The notes beneath the pieces were generated by a model. It was not told the origin of the DNA. It was given only the letters and a program-made list of their open reading frames with translations, and searched no databases. From assembly GCF_040581485.1 (NCBI RefSeq), contig NC_090128.1, positions 16,086,931 to 16,150,930 on the forward strand: a stretch of 64,000 bases of DNA, written 5' to 3'. The first letter of the stretch is position 1, and each line of letters begins with the position of its first letter. The DNA is from Linepithema humile (Eukaryota > Arthropoda > Insecta > Hymenoptera > Formicidae). The position numbers and the translations under genes were made by a program. Shown piece by piece: positions 25,687 to 35,857 of this stretch.

Positions 25687-26002
25687 TTTTTTCGCTACTT
25701 GTAAAAAATCAGGAAAAATATGACAATACAATAAAGCACTGACACTATATTTTGCGCAACAACGCTTATAAACGCTTTGCAAGTGCCGATAATCACTAAT
25801 GATCGTGACTACGCTACTAGGAAATTTCTTGAAAGCGTGTTATTCGAACACGTCACTTTTTATCACACGACTCGTTTAACCATTACCGATTGAATTGCGC
25901 AATGTGCAGAAACTTGTTATTAGGTGATTGGTTGTTCATGACATCAAAACATAATAGAAGGTTCATATCATTGAATTATGGGGTGCGTTCGCTTTGGACA
26001 CT
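25687..26002 (-). promoter_or_regulatory. Presumed Alg-2 5' leader and promoter
   Basis: About 300 bp between the Alg-2 start codon and the next MITE. No TATA box is obvious. The promoter assignment is positional only. Confidence 0.4.
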
Positions 26003-26154
26003 TATGGAGGATTCACACTGTGTCCGATGTCCGACATACGATATCCAATAATAGAGCTTGTTTTCTAGAAATTCTAGCTAGAGATATTTTATTGTCTAGA
26101 AAACAAGCTCTATTATTGGACATCGGACATCGTACGCAGTGTGAATCTTTCATA
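26003..26154. mobile_element. Palindromic MITE, arms with CCGATGTCC
   Basis: Inverted ends TATGGAGGATTCACACTG and CAGTGTGAATCTTTCATA with near-perfect arms through AATAGAGCTTGTTTTCTAGA. No coding capacity. Confidence 0.65.
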
Positions 26155-26310
26155 GGCCGGTTCTTCAATAAGTTGCAAATGTCCCGTCGCAAATGCTGTC
26201 TTATCAGAAATAACTAGAAATAGCGCTTTTTAATTAGTAGTTGTCATTCTTCGCGACTGGCGACGGGGTATTTGCGATTTATTGTAGAATGGCCTTAAAA
26301 ATTTTAGAAT

Positions 26311-26392
26311 GGGTGCATCCAGTACTATAAGCGCTCACTGAGCGGCTAAGTAGCAATCGAATGTGATTGGTTATTACTTTTGAATCTACCAT
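26311..26392. mobile_element. One-ended copy of the GGTGCATCC MITE family
   Basis: Starts GGGTGCATCCAGTACTATAA and continues through GCGCTCACTGAGCGGC, matching one arm of the element at 13072-13645. The opposite arm is not present. Confidence 0.65.
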
Positions 26393-26422
26393 ACGTAGAA
26401 AGACAGAATATACGACATATGG

Positions 26423-27051
26423 GTTGCGTTCCGTTTTGCGCATAGCACGCATCGTTCGCATCGCTAATGCTTAGCGCATTGGCTGCGTTTCATTTCATTA
26501 TGGCTTAGTTTACACCGATTGTTTAGTACACGTACCAAGTACTAAATCTGTTTCTCCGATAGGTATAAATCGTTTAGAGTAAAATCTGCGCCAATCAAAG
26601 AAGCAGATTTAGTACTTGGTACGCGTACTAAACAATCGGTGTAAACTAAGCCTATGCGCATGATACATGCTTTGAAACGGAACGATATTGAACGCATTAG
26701 AAGCGGAAAATCAAAATGGATTCCACAATAAATTGCGCTATCAATGTGACAATGTTTTTAATTGATGAAATGAGTGACAGTAATAGTAGTGAATCATCAA
26801 TGACTCTTCCATTATGACTCTTTCTATTTTGACACTTTTTACAATATTGCTATCAATCGCCATATGCAATTACGCAATCGCATGGAACGCATAAGCTGTT
26901 GCAACTCAAACTTGAGGTAGCTGATGCGTGTATTATGCGCTGCAGGTGGTGGGGATCTAGGGAATTCTAAGCGCTGTTCATGCGCGCATTGAGTGAAACG
27001 GAACGTTTTCTATGTAATTCGTGCGCATAATGTGCGAAACGGAACGCAACC
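26423..27051. mobile_element. Palindromic element, TIR GGTTGCGTTCCGTTTTGCGC, with nested MITE
   Basis: The inverted ends are followed by imperfect arms that share CGCATTG and GTTTCA segments. ATG flanks both ends, a possible 3 bp duplication. It is interrupted by the Harbinger-type MITE at 26502-26652. Non-coding. Confidence 0.6.
26502..26652. mobile_element. Harbinger-type MITE, TIR GGCTTAGTTTACACCGATTG
   Basis: A 151 bp palindrome with an exact TAT duplication on both sides (26499-26501 and 26653-26655). Same family as 14588-14735. Confidence 0.75.
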
Positions 27052-27513
27052 ATGGTTCTCTCTCGGCTCGCGACAAGCGATTCAGTTCAAATTTTAATAT
27101 GGCCATACACTATTGTGTATGGCGGGAATACTAAACAAAGCAGACATGAGATAGACGTCATACCCAATATAGCACTTTTTTTTGCACAGTGAGACTATTC
27201 ACACTCCTTCAGTTTGTTATAGAACTTAATATTATAGATACATTCGAAAACCTGTTACAAAACTTGTAGAAATAAAAAAAATATCTCTTCTTCTATATCT
27301 GAAATTTAACAAATATGAAGGAATCTTACCTAGTTTATTCGATGAATTGCAACCTTCTTGCAAAACATTCTTTTGTGTTTATTCTGCATTATATAGTAAT
27401 ATACTCTTACTATATTTTATTATAAAAAAATGTTTACAAAAATTTAGAAAACAGATAAGAATAAGTATCTTACATTCATTACATTCATAGTCATAAATTT
27501 GACATTCATTTTA
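27052..27513. other. Intergenic, 3' side of ALG5
   Basis: AT-rich sequence with no gene. On the minus strand an AATAAA hexamer (27515-27510) overlaps the ALG5 stop codon. No other polyadenylation signal was assigned. Confidence 0.45.
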
Positions 27514-29047
27514 TTATACTATTTTGGTTTTAATCCTCCATGCTCCAATTCTGTATCTTAGCCAAATAAAGAGTAAATCTTTGCCCATTTGCAACCAACT
27601 CCAAAACGGTATTATTTTAGAGCCTTCGATTTCCATCCAGTTTACCGCTATTTCAGTTATAGGAATGTTAAAAGTCTGCGCTATGTAAAGCATTTCCACA
27701 TCAAAAGCCCAGCGTTCAACATGTAAGGCTTCAAATATTGTTCTTGCTGATTTTCTGGTTAGAAGTTTAAATCCACACTGCGTGTCTCTAATACCTCTTA
27801 CGCACAATAACCAAACTAGGAAATGAAATCCATGCATGAGAAATAATCGAAAATAAGATCGCTTTGCTGTTTCTTCTTTTTCTAAATGTGCTCTTGATCC
27901 ACATATTATTGCATCAGATAATGCTGTTTCTTCAGGTTTATCGATATAATTAACTAAAACAAATTTATTAGAGATCAATAATGCTAACATTGGAATATTA
28001 AAATAATTATGAATAATTATAATCTATGAGGTAAATAATACTATATAAAATCTCACACACAATTATTTCTCCTCAAGCATTAAATATAACTTACATCCTA
28101 ATACATCCACTAAACTCTCATCTAATTTTTTTAGGTCATGAAATTTAGTAGCTCCATCTGCATCTGCAAACAATAAAGCGCTACCTCTTGCGCTTAGCAT
28201 ACCCTTAAATCAAAATAACTAATTAAATAACACAATTATAAATTACATTAAAATACAGAAATTATACTAATAGTATCAGAACTTAATTTAATATATTAGA
28301 TTGACTAACCAATCTTACAGCACCACCTTTCCCTCTGTTTTTAACAAGATCCAATACTCTTAAAGTATTATATTTTGATGCGTAATGTTGTGCGACATCA
28401 ACAGTCTTATCAGTGCTACCATCACTAACTACTATTATTTCATAAGTAAATCCAGATTTTGCACGTTTTTCTAAATATTCCAAACATTCCTCCAGCATTG
28501 GTGGTACTATTAAATAAAAATATATGGATAACACATAAATATTGTAATATATGAATAACATATGTGCAATAGATCTTACATCTGTACTCTTCATTGTAAG
28601 CAGGTATAATGACACTGAGATGTACATCCCAAGGATCATGTAATGAAGGAAATGCCTCTTTCTTTTTTATTTGAGAATTAAAAAAGAATTCTTCATTTTT
28701 ATCCCTCCAAATTTTTGGGTACTGTTCACTTGTAATATATAATGTTATACAGAGCTGAAATAATTTACATTTAAAATTACTTTTTTGTAAAAAAACATTA
28801 CATGATAATAAATTATATTATAGGTAATAAATTATAGATATATATAGGTATATATTATAGATAATAAATTATATTATTAGAAATGTAACATATCACAAAA
28901 AAGTGTTTCTTAAATTGTTAAATATATAAATAAAATGGTATATTCTTATAAAAATTGAGTGCAAGATGATTAACCTTAACATACCAAAATTATAATAAAT
29001 ACACCCAGTACTACTCCATAATAGAGTAAACATCCTAGTGATAACAT
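27514..29047 (-). CDS. Alg5: Dolichyl-phosphate beta-glucosyltransferase ALG5
   Basis: ALG5 transfers glucose from UDP-glucose to dolichyl phosphate at the cytosolic face of the ER, making the donor for the last glucosylation steps of the N-glycan precursor. Five exons splice in frame: 29047-28985, 28754-28580, 28506-28310, 28203-28095 and 27953-27514, giving 327 residues, close to the usual about 325. The N-terminus is a single hydrophobic anchor (residues about 1-28). The GT2 fold follows: LSVIIPAYNEEYR, IIVVSDGSTDKT, KNRGKGGAVRLGM, the metal-binding FADADGATK, then CGSRAHLEKE, RGIRDTQCGFK, HVERWAFDVE and WMEIEGSKIIPFWSW. These are family signatures. All introns are GT-AG with consistent phase. 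The AATAAA at 27515-27510 overlaps the stop codon. No lesion is seen, so the gene looks functional. Confidence 0.96.
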
Positions 29048-29277
29048 TTCGCCAAATCCTTTCGGAAAATTCTTAACGGTTACGAAATATGGATAAAAAA
29101 TATATTGAATATAACAGAGATATTTATCTTCCTTCCATCCTGTCAGTATACGTCAGCTAAACGTCTGCACGCTTAATTACACTTTTAGAACCATTTTGCA
29201 CTTTGTTTTTCCTGGGGGTCGATTGTAGCTGAGTTCCGTAATGGCCGGTTTATGGCCGGTTTATGCTTCGGTCTTAA

Positions 29278-29431
29278 GCCGAGAGCACAAGCTTTTACAT
29301 AAAGCATAACGCATAAGCATAAGGAAATTGATTGGTCTATATATAAGCATAAGCAAATGCATAAGGAAATGGACCAATCAATTTCCTTATGCTTATGCGT
29401 TATGCTTTATGCAAAAGTCTGTGCTCCGGCC
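29278..29431. mobile_element. GGAGCACA-family MITE, copy B
   Basis: A 154 bp palindrome, GCCGAGAGCACAAGC to GTGCTCCGGCC, with TTA-like flanks. It is followed directly by copy C in the same orientation. Confidence 0.75.
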
Positions 29432-29442
29432 ATTAGTCTTAA

Positions 29443-29596
29443 GCCGAGAGCACAAGCTTTTACATAAAGCATAACGCATAAGCATAAGGAAATTGATTGG
29501 TCTATATATAAGCATAAGCAAATGCATAAGGAAATGGACCAATCAATTTCCTTATGCTTATGCGTTATGCTTTATGCAAAAGTCTGTGCTCCGGCC
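29443..29596. mobile_element. GGAGCACA-family MITE, copy C
   Basis: By eye this is almost identical to copy B and in the same orientation, separated by CATTAGTCTTAA-like spacer. The pair probably arose by local duplication. Confidence 0.75.
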
Positions 29597-29674
29597 ATTA
29601 GTCTTAACTTAATCTTAAGGACTCGTTTATGCTTCCCTGGAAATTCGGACTACGCATGTGCAAATGTAACAAAA

Positions 29675-29691
29675 CCTAACCTAACCTAACC
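29675..29691 (+). repeat. Short CCTAA repeat run
   Basis: CCTAACCTAACCTAACC, three units of the insect telomeric pentamer and a partial fourth. A similar run is at 42592-42607. These short interstitial runs are common in insect genomes. Confidence 0.8.
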
Positions 29692-29738
29692 ACAAATTGT
29701 AATAGATCCCGGTGCTGCAAATTATAGTGAATGTTAAA

Positions 29739-29990
29739 ATGAATCGTCAGCGGCAAAAAACTTTAATGTTTGGAATGGCACTTTTGTTATCAAGTGCCTA
29801 TGCAGCATGTGTATTATTAAGAAATTAAAAAAAAAATAAAAGAAAACCACGGAGATACGCTGTTCGGCCACTGAATCGAAAAAGACACAAAACTGGTCAT
29901 TTCTTTTCTTTAATGAAAGATATGCTGAATACGATCAGGAACAATTTTTTAAATATACACGGATCGAAAACCATTATTTCGCGCGGTTTC
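29739..29990 (+). pseudogene. HARBI1/PIF-Harbinger nuclease N-terminal fragment, broken
   Basis: An ATG at 29739 opens MNRQRQKTLMFGMALLLSSA and continues to a TAA at 29826-29828. The same frame then resumes with basic residues and RRYAVRPLNRKRHKTGHFF, which matches the conserved N-terminal block of HARBI1-like nucleases before the catalytic domain. At about 29929 the frame shifts by one base and the expected YDQEQFFKYTRIENHYF follows. After about 29990 homology ends and no catalytic DDE region is present. So the copy has a stop, a frameshift and a truncation. These proteins are harbinger transposases or their domesticated relatives. The first 29 codons could be mistaken for an intact micropeptide gene. 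Confidence 0.7.
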
Positions 29991-30091
29991 GTGCTGCGTC
30001 GGACGTCAGACTTACCTCATTGGCCCGGCCTTAGGACATTAGGGACTAAAGTTAAAAGATGGGATCTTTCCAAGATTAAGATTAAGACTAA

Positions 30092-30240
30092 TAGCGTTTT
30101 CGATTATACAGGATTTGAACGACCCAGGGTTGGTTAATGACGTCATTGCAACCTCTCCACCAATGAAAGACTTGCATTTATAGTAAAATAGTGATTGATC
30201 AACCCTGGGTCGTTCAAATCCTGTATAATCGAAAACGCTA
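30092..30240. repeat. Palindromic repeat, TAGCGTTTTCGATTATACAG
   Basis: The inverted arms include GGATTTGAACGACCCAGGGTT. About 150 bp, non-coding, likely a MITE. Confidence 0.65.
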
Positions 30241-30250
30241 TAAGATTAAT

Positions 30251-30404
30251 GGCCGGAGCACAGACTTTTGCATAAAGCATAACGCATAAGCATAAGGAAA
30301 TTGATTGGTCCATTTCCTTATGCATTTGCTTATGCTTATATATAGACCAATCAATTTCCTTATGCTTATGCGTTATGCTTTATGTAAAAGCTTGTGCTCT
30401 CGGC
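30251..30404. mobile_element. GGAGCACA-family MITE, copy D
   Basis: Opposite orientation to copies B and C. GGCCGGAGCACAGAC to GTGCTCTCGGC, nearly identical to copy A at 14736. Confidence 0.75.
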
Positions 30405-30415
30405 TTAAGACTAAA

Positions 30416-30569
30416 GCCGAGAGCACAAGCTTTTACATAAAGCATAACGCATAAGCATAAGGAAATTGATTGGTCTATATATAAGCATAAGCAAATGCAT
30501 AAGGAAATGGACCAATCAATTTCCTTATGCTTATGCGTTATGCTTTATGTAAAAGTCTGTGCTCCGGCC
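30416..30569. mobile_element. GGAGCACA-family MITE, copy E
   Basis: GCCGAGAGCACAAGC to GTGCTCCGGCC, same orientation as copies B and C. It abuts copy D head to head. Confidence 0.75.
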
Positions 30570-30793
30570 TTAAGACCGAAGCATAAACCAGCCATAAAGC
30601 GCTATGCGCGCATGTATCTATAGTATACGTCACGTATACTATAGATAGATAACGATTGGAGCGAATAGGAGCATGTTGGGGCCACAGATGTCTATACTAG
30701 TACTAGATCGCTAACTTTAGGCTTTGACGTATGGAAAAACTGAGGCTGGCAGGATTTCCGGTTTCGGCCATGACACCCTACAACAAAATGGCC

Positions 30794-30862
30794 GCTCAAC
30801 AACTGCTCAACAACTGCTCAGCAACTGCTCAACAACTGCTCAACAACTGCTCAACAACTGCT
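30794..30862 (+). repeat. CTCAACAACTG tandem repeat (11 bp, about six copies)
   Basis: An 11 bp unit repeated about six times with one variant (CTCAGCAACTG). It lies in the left part of the hAT-type element and is absent from the right arm. Confidence 0.85.
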
Positions 30863-30947
30863 CGGCATCTTTCAAGAATTTTTACAATATTATGAATTTG
30901 TATCACCACGCCGGGTATCACATGTGCATACGCACGTACAGATATAA

Positions 30948-31112
30948 GGCCATCACACACAAAATGACATAACTGCATATGCATAGCATAAGACCGTCTC
31001 GACCAATGAACATGCTATGTAAATCAATATGGCACCTTTATGCTAGATGTTCATTGGTCGAGACGGTCTTATGCTATGCATATGCAGTTATGTCATTTTG
31101 TGTGTGAGGGCC
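30948..31112. mobile_element. Palindromic MITE nested in the hAT-type element
   Basis: Ends GGCCATCACACACAAAATGA and TCATTTTGTGTGTGAGGGCC, with arms through GACCGTCTCGACCAATGAAC. Harbinger-like GGCC ends; the TWA duplication is imperfect (TAA and TAT). Confidence 0.65.
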
Positions 31113-31602
31113 TATACACATTACACACGCATTGTCGCCATTTTGTTGTAGGGTGTCATGGCCGAAACCGGAAATCCTGCCGGCCTCAGCTCTTTTGACG
31201 AAGTTAGCGATCTGTGGCAATCATCGCAACTAACTTTACCGATAAAGATGGAATTTTGTTTGCCGATATTGAGTTGCGATTAGCAACAAATATTTATTGA
31301 TTAATTGCCATAGAAATAGTTTATTGAATCACTATAACAACATTAGTATTTTGTTAAACATTTTTATTTGTTAATCACTCACTCTTCATCTGTACATGAT
31401 TACATTAACATCAAGTTAAAATATAAAAACATTAAAATACAATTTGATCTTTTTATTATCGTATGTAGTAGTTCTCATTTTAACCGCTACAGATCTAGTA
31501 CTAGTATAGACATCTGTGGTTGGGGCATGCGACGCGAACAAACCTTATAAGTTATATATGGCCGTATGGTGGCAAGATCTATAGAGAGAAGGTTACCTCA
31601 GG

Positions 31603-31861
31603 CAAACCGGTTGTTGGCGAGGGACGATGAAGTAAGGGGGGAGCTAGAACAGCTTGTAGGCGAGGGGCGACGAAGTAAGGGGGGAGTTAGAAACAAACCG
31701 GTTGTGGGCGAAGGACGATGAAGTAAGGGGGGAGCTAGAACAGCTTGTAGGTGAGGGGCGACGAAGTAAGGGGGGAGTTAGAAACAGCTTGTTGGCGAGA
31801 GGCGACGAAGTAAGGGGAGAGCTAGAAACAGCTTGTAGGCGAGGGGCGACGAAGGAAGGGG
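31603..31861 (+). repeat. Subterminal minisatellite, left end (about 45 bp unit)
   Basis: About six copies of a G-rich unit containing GGGCGACGAAGTAAGGGG and AGCTAGAAACAGCTTGT, placed between the left terminal repeat and the AT-rich arm. One or two copies carry AAACCGGTTGT instead. Confidence 0.85.
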
Positions 31862-32906
31862 AGAGCATAATGATCTCATCGTCAAACAGTAGCTGTCTCT
31901 CTCGCACGCTTTAGTGTTTTCTCTCTCGCTCCTTTAATGTAGAAATGCTTTGAGTTTTTATCGAAAAAATACTTTTATTTTGTAAAATATTGATAGCACT
32001 GGAAATTGCGTAATAAAAATTGAAAAGTAAATTAGAAAGGCGCTATAAATTACATATATTGCAAATTATAGCGCTAGATATTTAACGTTTATAATGTTAA
32101 ATATCGCTGCAACAGATGCATTTGTAATACAAATTGCTTTGTACTCGTATTTAGACTGTAATATCAATGAAAATAAAATATAATTTGGGGATATACACAA
32201 AAAACATCATTTGTAAAGTAGTAAAATAAAAGAAAAAATAGTACATATTTAAAAATTATTTTTAAATTAATATTTACTGTTTATATGCATTATTTACAAA
32301 AGAAATACTATAAAGAAATTTATTTTTTATATTTAATTGTGAAAACCTCAAAAATTGTCAAGAAATTGTAACTGAAATTCATAAATGTAAGTACAATTCT
32401 AGGATAATATAAAAAGCATCATACACAAATTTATTATGATACAAACTTAAATAATGAAATTGTAATATATGTTTCAACATTGCAAATGTGAATATTTATA
32501 TGATAAAATTTACAAAGTGTTAACAATTTTCAAATATTTGCTAATAAAATATTATTGAAATGTTTCTGTTGAAATCTTAAAATAATTCTTTAAAACAAAT
32601 ATGATGGGGTATATATTAGGCATCATTAAATATGCGGCAACATTGTGATTATAAAATTTTATAAGTATCTATAATAAAAATTAAGTATAATAAATATAAT
32701 AAGTATATAAGTATAATAATAAAATTTTTATAAGTATCTATAATAATAAAAATACATATATGTTGTATTAATCTGTTAATATAAAAAAATTATTAATTAA
32801 TTTAACGGAAATAAATTTCTTTATATTAACAGATTAATACAACATATATGTATTTTTATTATTATAGATACTTATAAAAATTTTATTATTATACTTATAT
32901 ACACCC

Positions 32907-33936
32907 ATGGGCTCCCCATTGTCACCTGTTTTGGCCGACATTGTTATGCAAGACTTAGAGGAGGAGACGATTGGTCGGTTAATTTGTAATCTGAGGTTTT
33001 ACTACAGATATGTGGACGACATTTTATTGGCGGCGAATGGGGATGAATTGGAGAATATTCTTAGCGGTTTTAATTCAATACATGAGAGACTAAATTTTAC
33101 CTTAGAAACTAGTACAGACAACCAAATTAGCTTTTTAAATGTTTTAATTATTAACGATAATAACAGACTCATTTTTGATATATACCATAAACCTACTTTC
33201 TCAGGGAGATATCTAAATTTCCATTCCCAACATCCGTTGATACATAAAAAGGGTGTCATCATAAATCTAGTGGATAAAATTTTTCGGCTATCACATCCTA
33301 AATTTCAGCAAAAAAATTTAAAACACAATTTCGATTTTGCTAAATAATTGCTACCCTTTAGAATTTATTTTTTCTACTATTAATAAAAGGATTCAATTCT
33401 TACTACATAATAATAAAAATAATACATCTCAATTTAAAGAGGGAGGAACCAAATTTTTCATAATTCCATATGTCAACAATATATCCGAAAAACTTACGTC
33501 AGTTACTAAAAAATACAATTTTAATACTGCCTACTATTGCAATAATCGATTAGACAAATTTATAAAAACTGGCAAAGACATCCTTGATCCTATGCAACAA
33601 AGCGGAGTTGTCTATAAAATTTCGTGCCATGATTGTGATGCCTCTTATGTGGGCCAAACAAAGAGACAACTTCGAACTAGAATCAAAGAGCATCGCAGTG
33701 ACATCGATAAAAGATCTGGTTCTCCTTCTACCATTTCGAGCCACAGATTAGAGCACAATCATGATTTTAAATGGGATCAAATCGAGGTTTTGGATAGAGA
33801 ACCATCTTATAGCAAGAGATTAATTTCAGAAATGTTACACATAAAAAAGCAACAGAATAGCCTTAATAAACAAAGTAACACGGAATTCCTTCCTAACTCT
33901 TACCTACCCATTCTTCGCAAATTTCCCTCCTTTTAG
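32907..33936 (+). pseudogene. Penelope-like RT/GIY-YIG endonuclease, truncated and frameshifted
   Basis: The first frame (32907-33347) shows GSPLSPVLADIVMQDLE and the catalytic YRYVDDILL of the RT palm, followed by the ISFLNVLI and YHKPTFSGRYLN motifs. At about 33335 the frame shifts, and the second frame continues to 33936. That part contains CHDCDASYVGQTKRQLRTRI and KEHRSDI, a GIY-YIG nuclease core, and ends before a C-rich untranslated region. The N-terminal half of the RT is missing. It therefore cannot act on its own. Confidence 0.88.
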
Positions 33937-34720
33937 ACTCTCTCCAGATCCCCCTCCTTTTCTCCCCTCTTCCATATTCCTTCCTCCCCTCCTCTTTTCC
34001 TTTAATAGATCGGCTCCTTTTCCTTCTACCAAAAATCTTTTCTCACTTCAATTTCATCCTTCATTTACCTGACATATATCTGAATGGACATATCAAAAAG
34101 TTTTTATTTTATCCTTAAGGACTTCAATGTTCTAATCGGACACCATAACATTTTTATCAGACGTTTTAACATTTGGACTTTCTTATATTCAACTGGTTTT
34201 GAGGTTGAAGGTAAATATTGCTCTGTTTTTCTTTCATTTTATATGACTAACGGTTTTCTATTCATGTGTTGGGTTAAAATCGTTTCACATTTTTATAATA
34301 GTCTTTATTTTTATTTCTTTTATTCATCTTTCTCATAGATTGACCGATCATTTGTCTGCTTTTCATTATTTGCAATCTGTTAAGCATAAGGAAAAGAAAG
34401 AAAAAAGAAGAATGTCTTTTGAGCGTTGCTGTGCATGTCGCATACTAGGACAGCTTGATTTATATATGTTCGAACTTGGAGACACATTTACTGCAACATT
34501 TTATTATTTATAACATGGACATTCAAGTAAGATCTCTTAACCTGCATTTCTTATACGACGACTTTGCGTTGCAGTATTAATTTATTACTATTTATTTTAT
34601 TTTATATTATAATGAGCGTTCAAATTATCCAACCGATATACGTTAGCCTTGCGGAGCATATTTGTTTTTATTCTTTCATGTTTCCTCTATAACGATTGTT
34701 TACTTTCTATTATATTATCA

Positions 34721-34752
34721 CTGAAGATGGTCGAAATAAATGTGCCGAAACG
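34721..34752 (+). ncRNA. Hammerhead-like motif near the Penelope-like 3' end
   Basis: CTGAAGA followed after a variable loop by GAAACG resembles the CUGANGA and GAAA core halves of hammerhead ribozymes, which are known from Penelope-like elements. The intervening helix II is weak here: only two G-C pairs and a wobble, with a mismatch next to the core. I did not establish the other helices. Probably a degenerate or structural relic. Confidence 0.35.
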
Positions 34753-35693
34753 TTTGAATTAATAATTTAGTTAATTATTATTTTTTGAGCATCTAACACC
34801 TGGCTCTGGGTCTACATAGCTAATTTACATTTTAATAATTTTTTATACTTATATACTTATTATATTTATTATACTTAATTTTTATTATAGATACTTATAA
34901 AATTTTATAATCACAATGTTGCCGTATATTTAATGATCCCTAATATATACCCCATCATATTTGTTTTAAAGAATTATTTTAAGATTTTAACAGAAACATT
35001 TTAATAATATTTTATTAGCAAATATTTGAAAATTGTTAACACTTTGTAAATTTTATCATATAAATATTCACACTTGCAATGTTGAAACATATATTACAAT
35101 TTCATTATTTAAGTTTGTATCATAATAAATTTGTGTATGATGCTTTTTATATTATCCTAGAATTGTACTTACATTTATGAATTTCAGTTACAATTTCTTG
35201 ACAATTTTTTAGGTTTTCACAATTAAATATAAAAAATAAATTTCTTTATAGTATTTCTTTTGTAAATAATGCATATAAACAGTAAATATTAATTTAAAAA
35301 TAATTTTTAAATATGTACTATTTTTTCTTTTATTTTACTACTTTACAAATGATGTTTTTTGTGTATATCCCCAAATTATATTTTATTTTCATTGATATTA
35401 CAGTCTAAATACGAGTACAAAGCAATTTGTATTACAAATGCATCTGTTGCAGCGATATTTAACATTATAAACGTTAAATATCTAGCGCTATAATTTGCAA
35501 TATATGTAATTTATAGCGCCTTTCTAATTTACTTTTCAATTTTTATTACGCAATTTCCAGTGCTATCAATATTTTACAAAATAAAAATATTTTTTTGATA
35601 AAAACTCAAAGCATTTCTATATTAAAGGAGCGAGAGAGAAAACACTAAAGCGTGCGAGAGAGACAGCTACTGTTTGACAATGAAATCATCATT

Positions 35694-35812
35694 GCCCCTC
35701 TTGCCGCTCGCCCCGCTCAGCATTTGCCCCTCTTGCCGCTCGCCCCGCTCAGCATTTGCCCCTCTTGCCACTCGCCCCGCACAGCATTAGCCCCTCTTGC
35801 CCCTCGTCCCTC
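35694..35812 (+). repeat. Subterminal minisatellite, right end (32 bp unit)
   Basis: GCCCCTCTTGCCGCTCGCCC with CGCTCAGCATTT repeats about three and a half times. It occupies the mirror position of the left minisatellite but has a different unit length and sequence. Confidence 0.85.
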
Positions 35813-35857
35813 TTTGCGCATGAGGTAACCTTCTCTCTATAGATCTTGGTATGGTGG

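Larger units (their letters stand above)
29249..30598. mobile_element. Composite palindromic element carrying four MITE copies and a HARBI1-like fragment
   Basis: The outer inverted ends share GGTTTATGCTTCGGTCTTA. Inside each end are two tandem copies of the GGAGCACA-family MITE, mirrored between sides, so the arms are about 350 bp. The centre holds a broken HARBI1-like reading frame and another palindrome. No clean outer target duplication is visible. Confidence 0.55.
30683..31518. mobile_element. hAT-type non-autonomous element (8 bp duplication GTTGGGGC)
   Basis: The element begins CACAGATGTCTATACTAGTA and ends with its reverse complement. Exact copies of GTTGGGGC flank it (30675-30682 and 31519-31526), the 8 bp duplication typical of hAT elements. 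The inner arms repeat GGATTTCCGGTTTCGGCCAT and the ACCCTACAACAAAATGGC region in inverted form. It contains a short tandem repeat and a nested palindrome. No transposase is seen. Confidence 0.8.
32903..34842 (+). mobile_element. 5'-truncated Penelope-like retroelement with 14 bp target duplication
   Basis: The insertion is bracketed by exact copies of TTATACTTATATAC at 32889-32902 and 34843-34856, and it breaks an otherwise continuous palindrome, which defines its ends to the base. It encodes the C-terminal part of a reverse transcriptase and a GIY-YIG endonuclease, the hallmark pair of Penelope-like elements. The 5' end is truncated inside the RT gene. The untranslated 3' part carries a conserved motif at 34721-34763. 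Confidence 0.88.
31573..35848. mobile_element. Long-palindrome (foldback/MULE-like) element with 9 bp duplication GTATGGTGG
   Basis: Ends CAAGATCTATAGAGAGAAGG and its reverse complement (the inverted match continues to TTACCTCA) are flanked by exact GTATGGTGG copies at 31564-31572 and 35849-35857. A 9 bp duplication fits Mutator-like elements. Below the ends are GC-rich minisatellites, then AT-rich inverted arms of about 1 kb meeting at a hairpin near 32800. The right arm is split by a Penelope-like element (32903-34842). Removing that insertion leaves a palindrome of about 2.3 kb. No DNA transposase is encoded. Confidence 0.85.

Noticed and set aside
29675..29691. Telomere or chromosome end
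   Set aside because: Only about three CCTAA units, surrounded by ordinary sequence. Short runs like this are common inside insect chromosomes.
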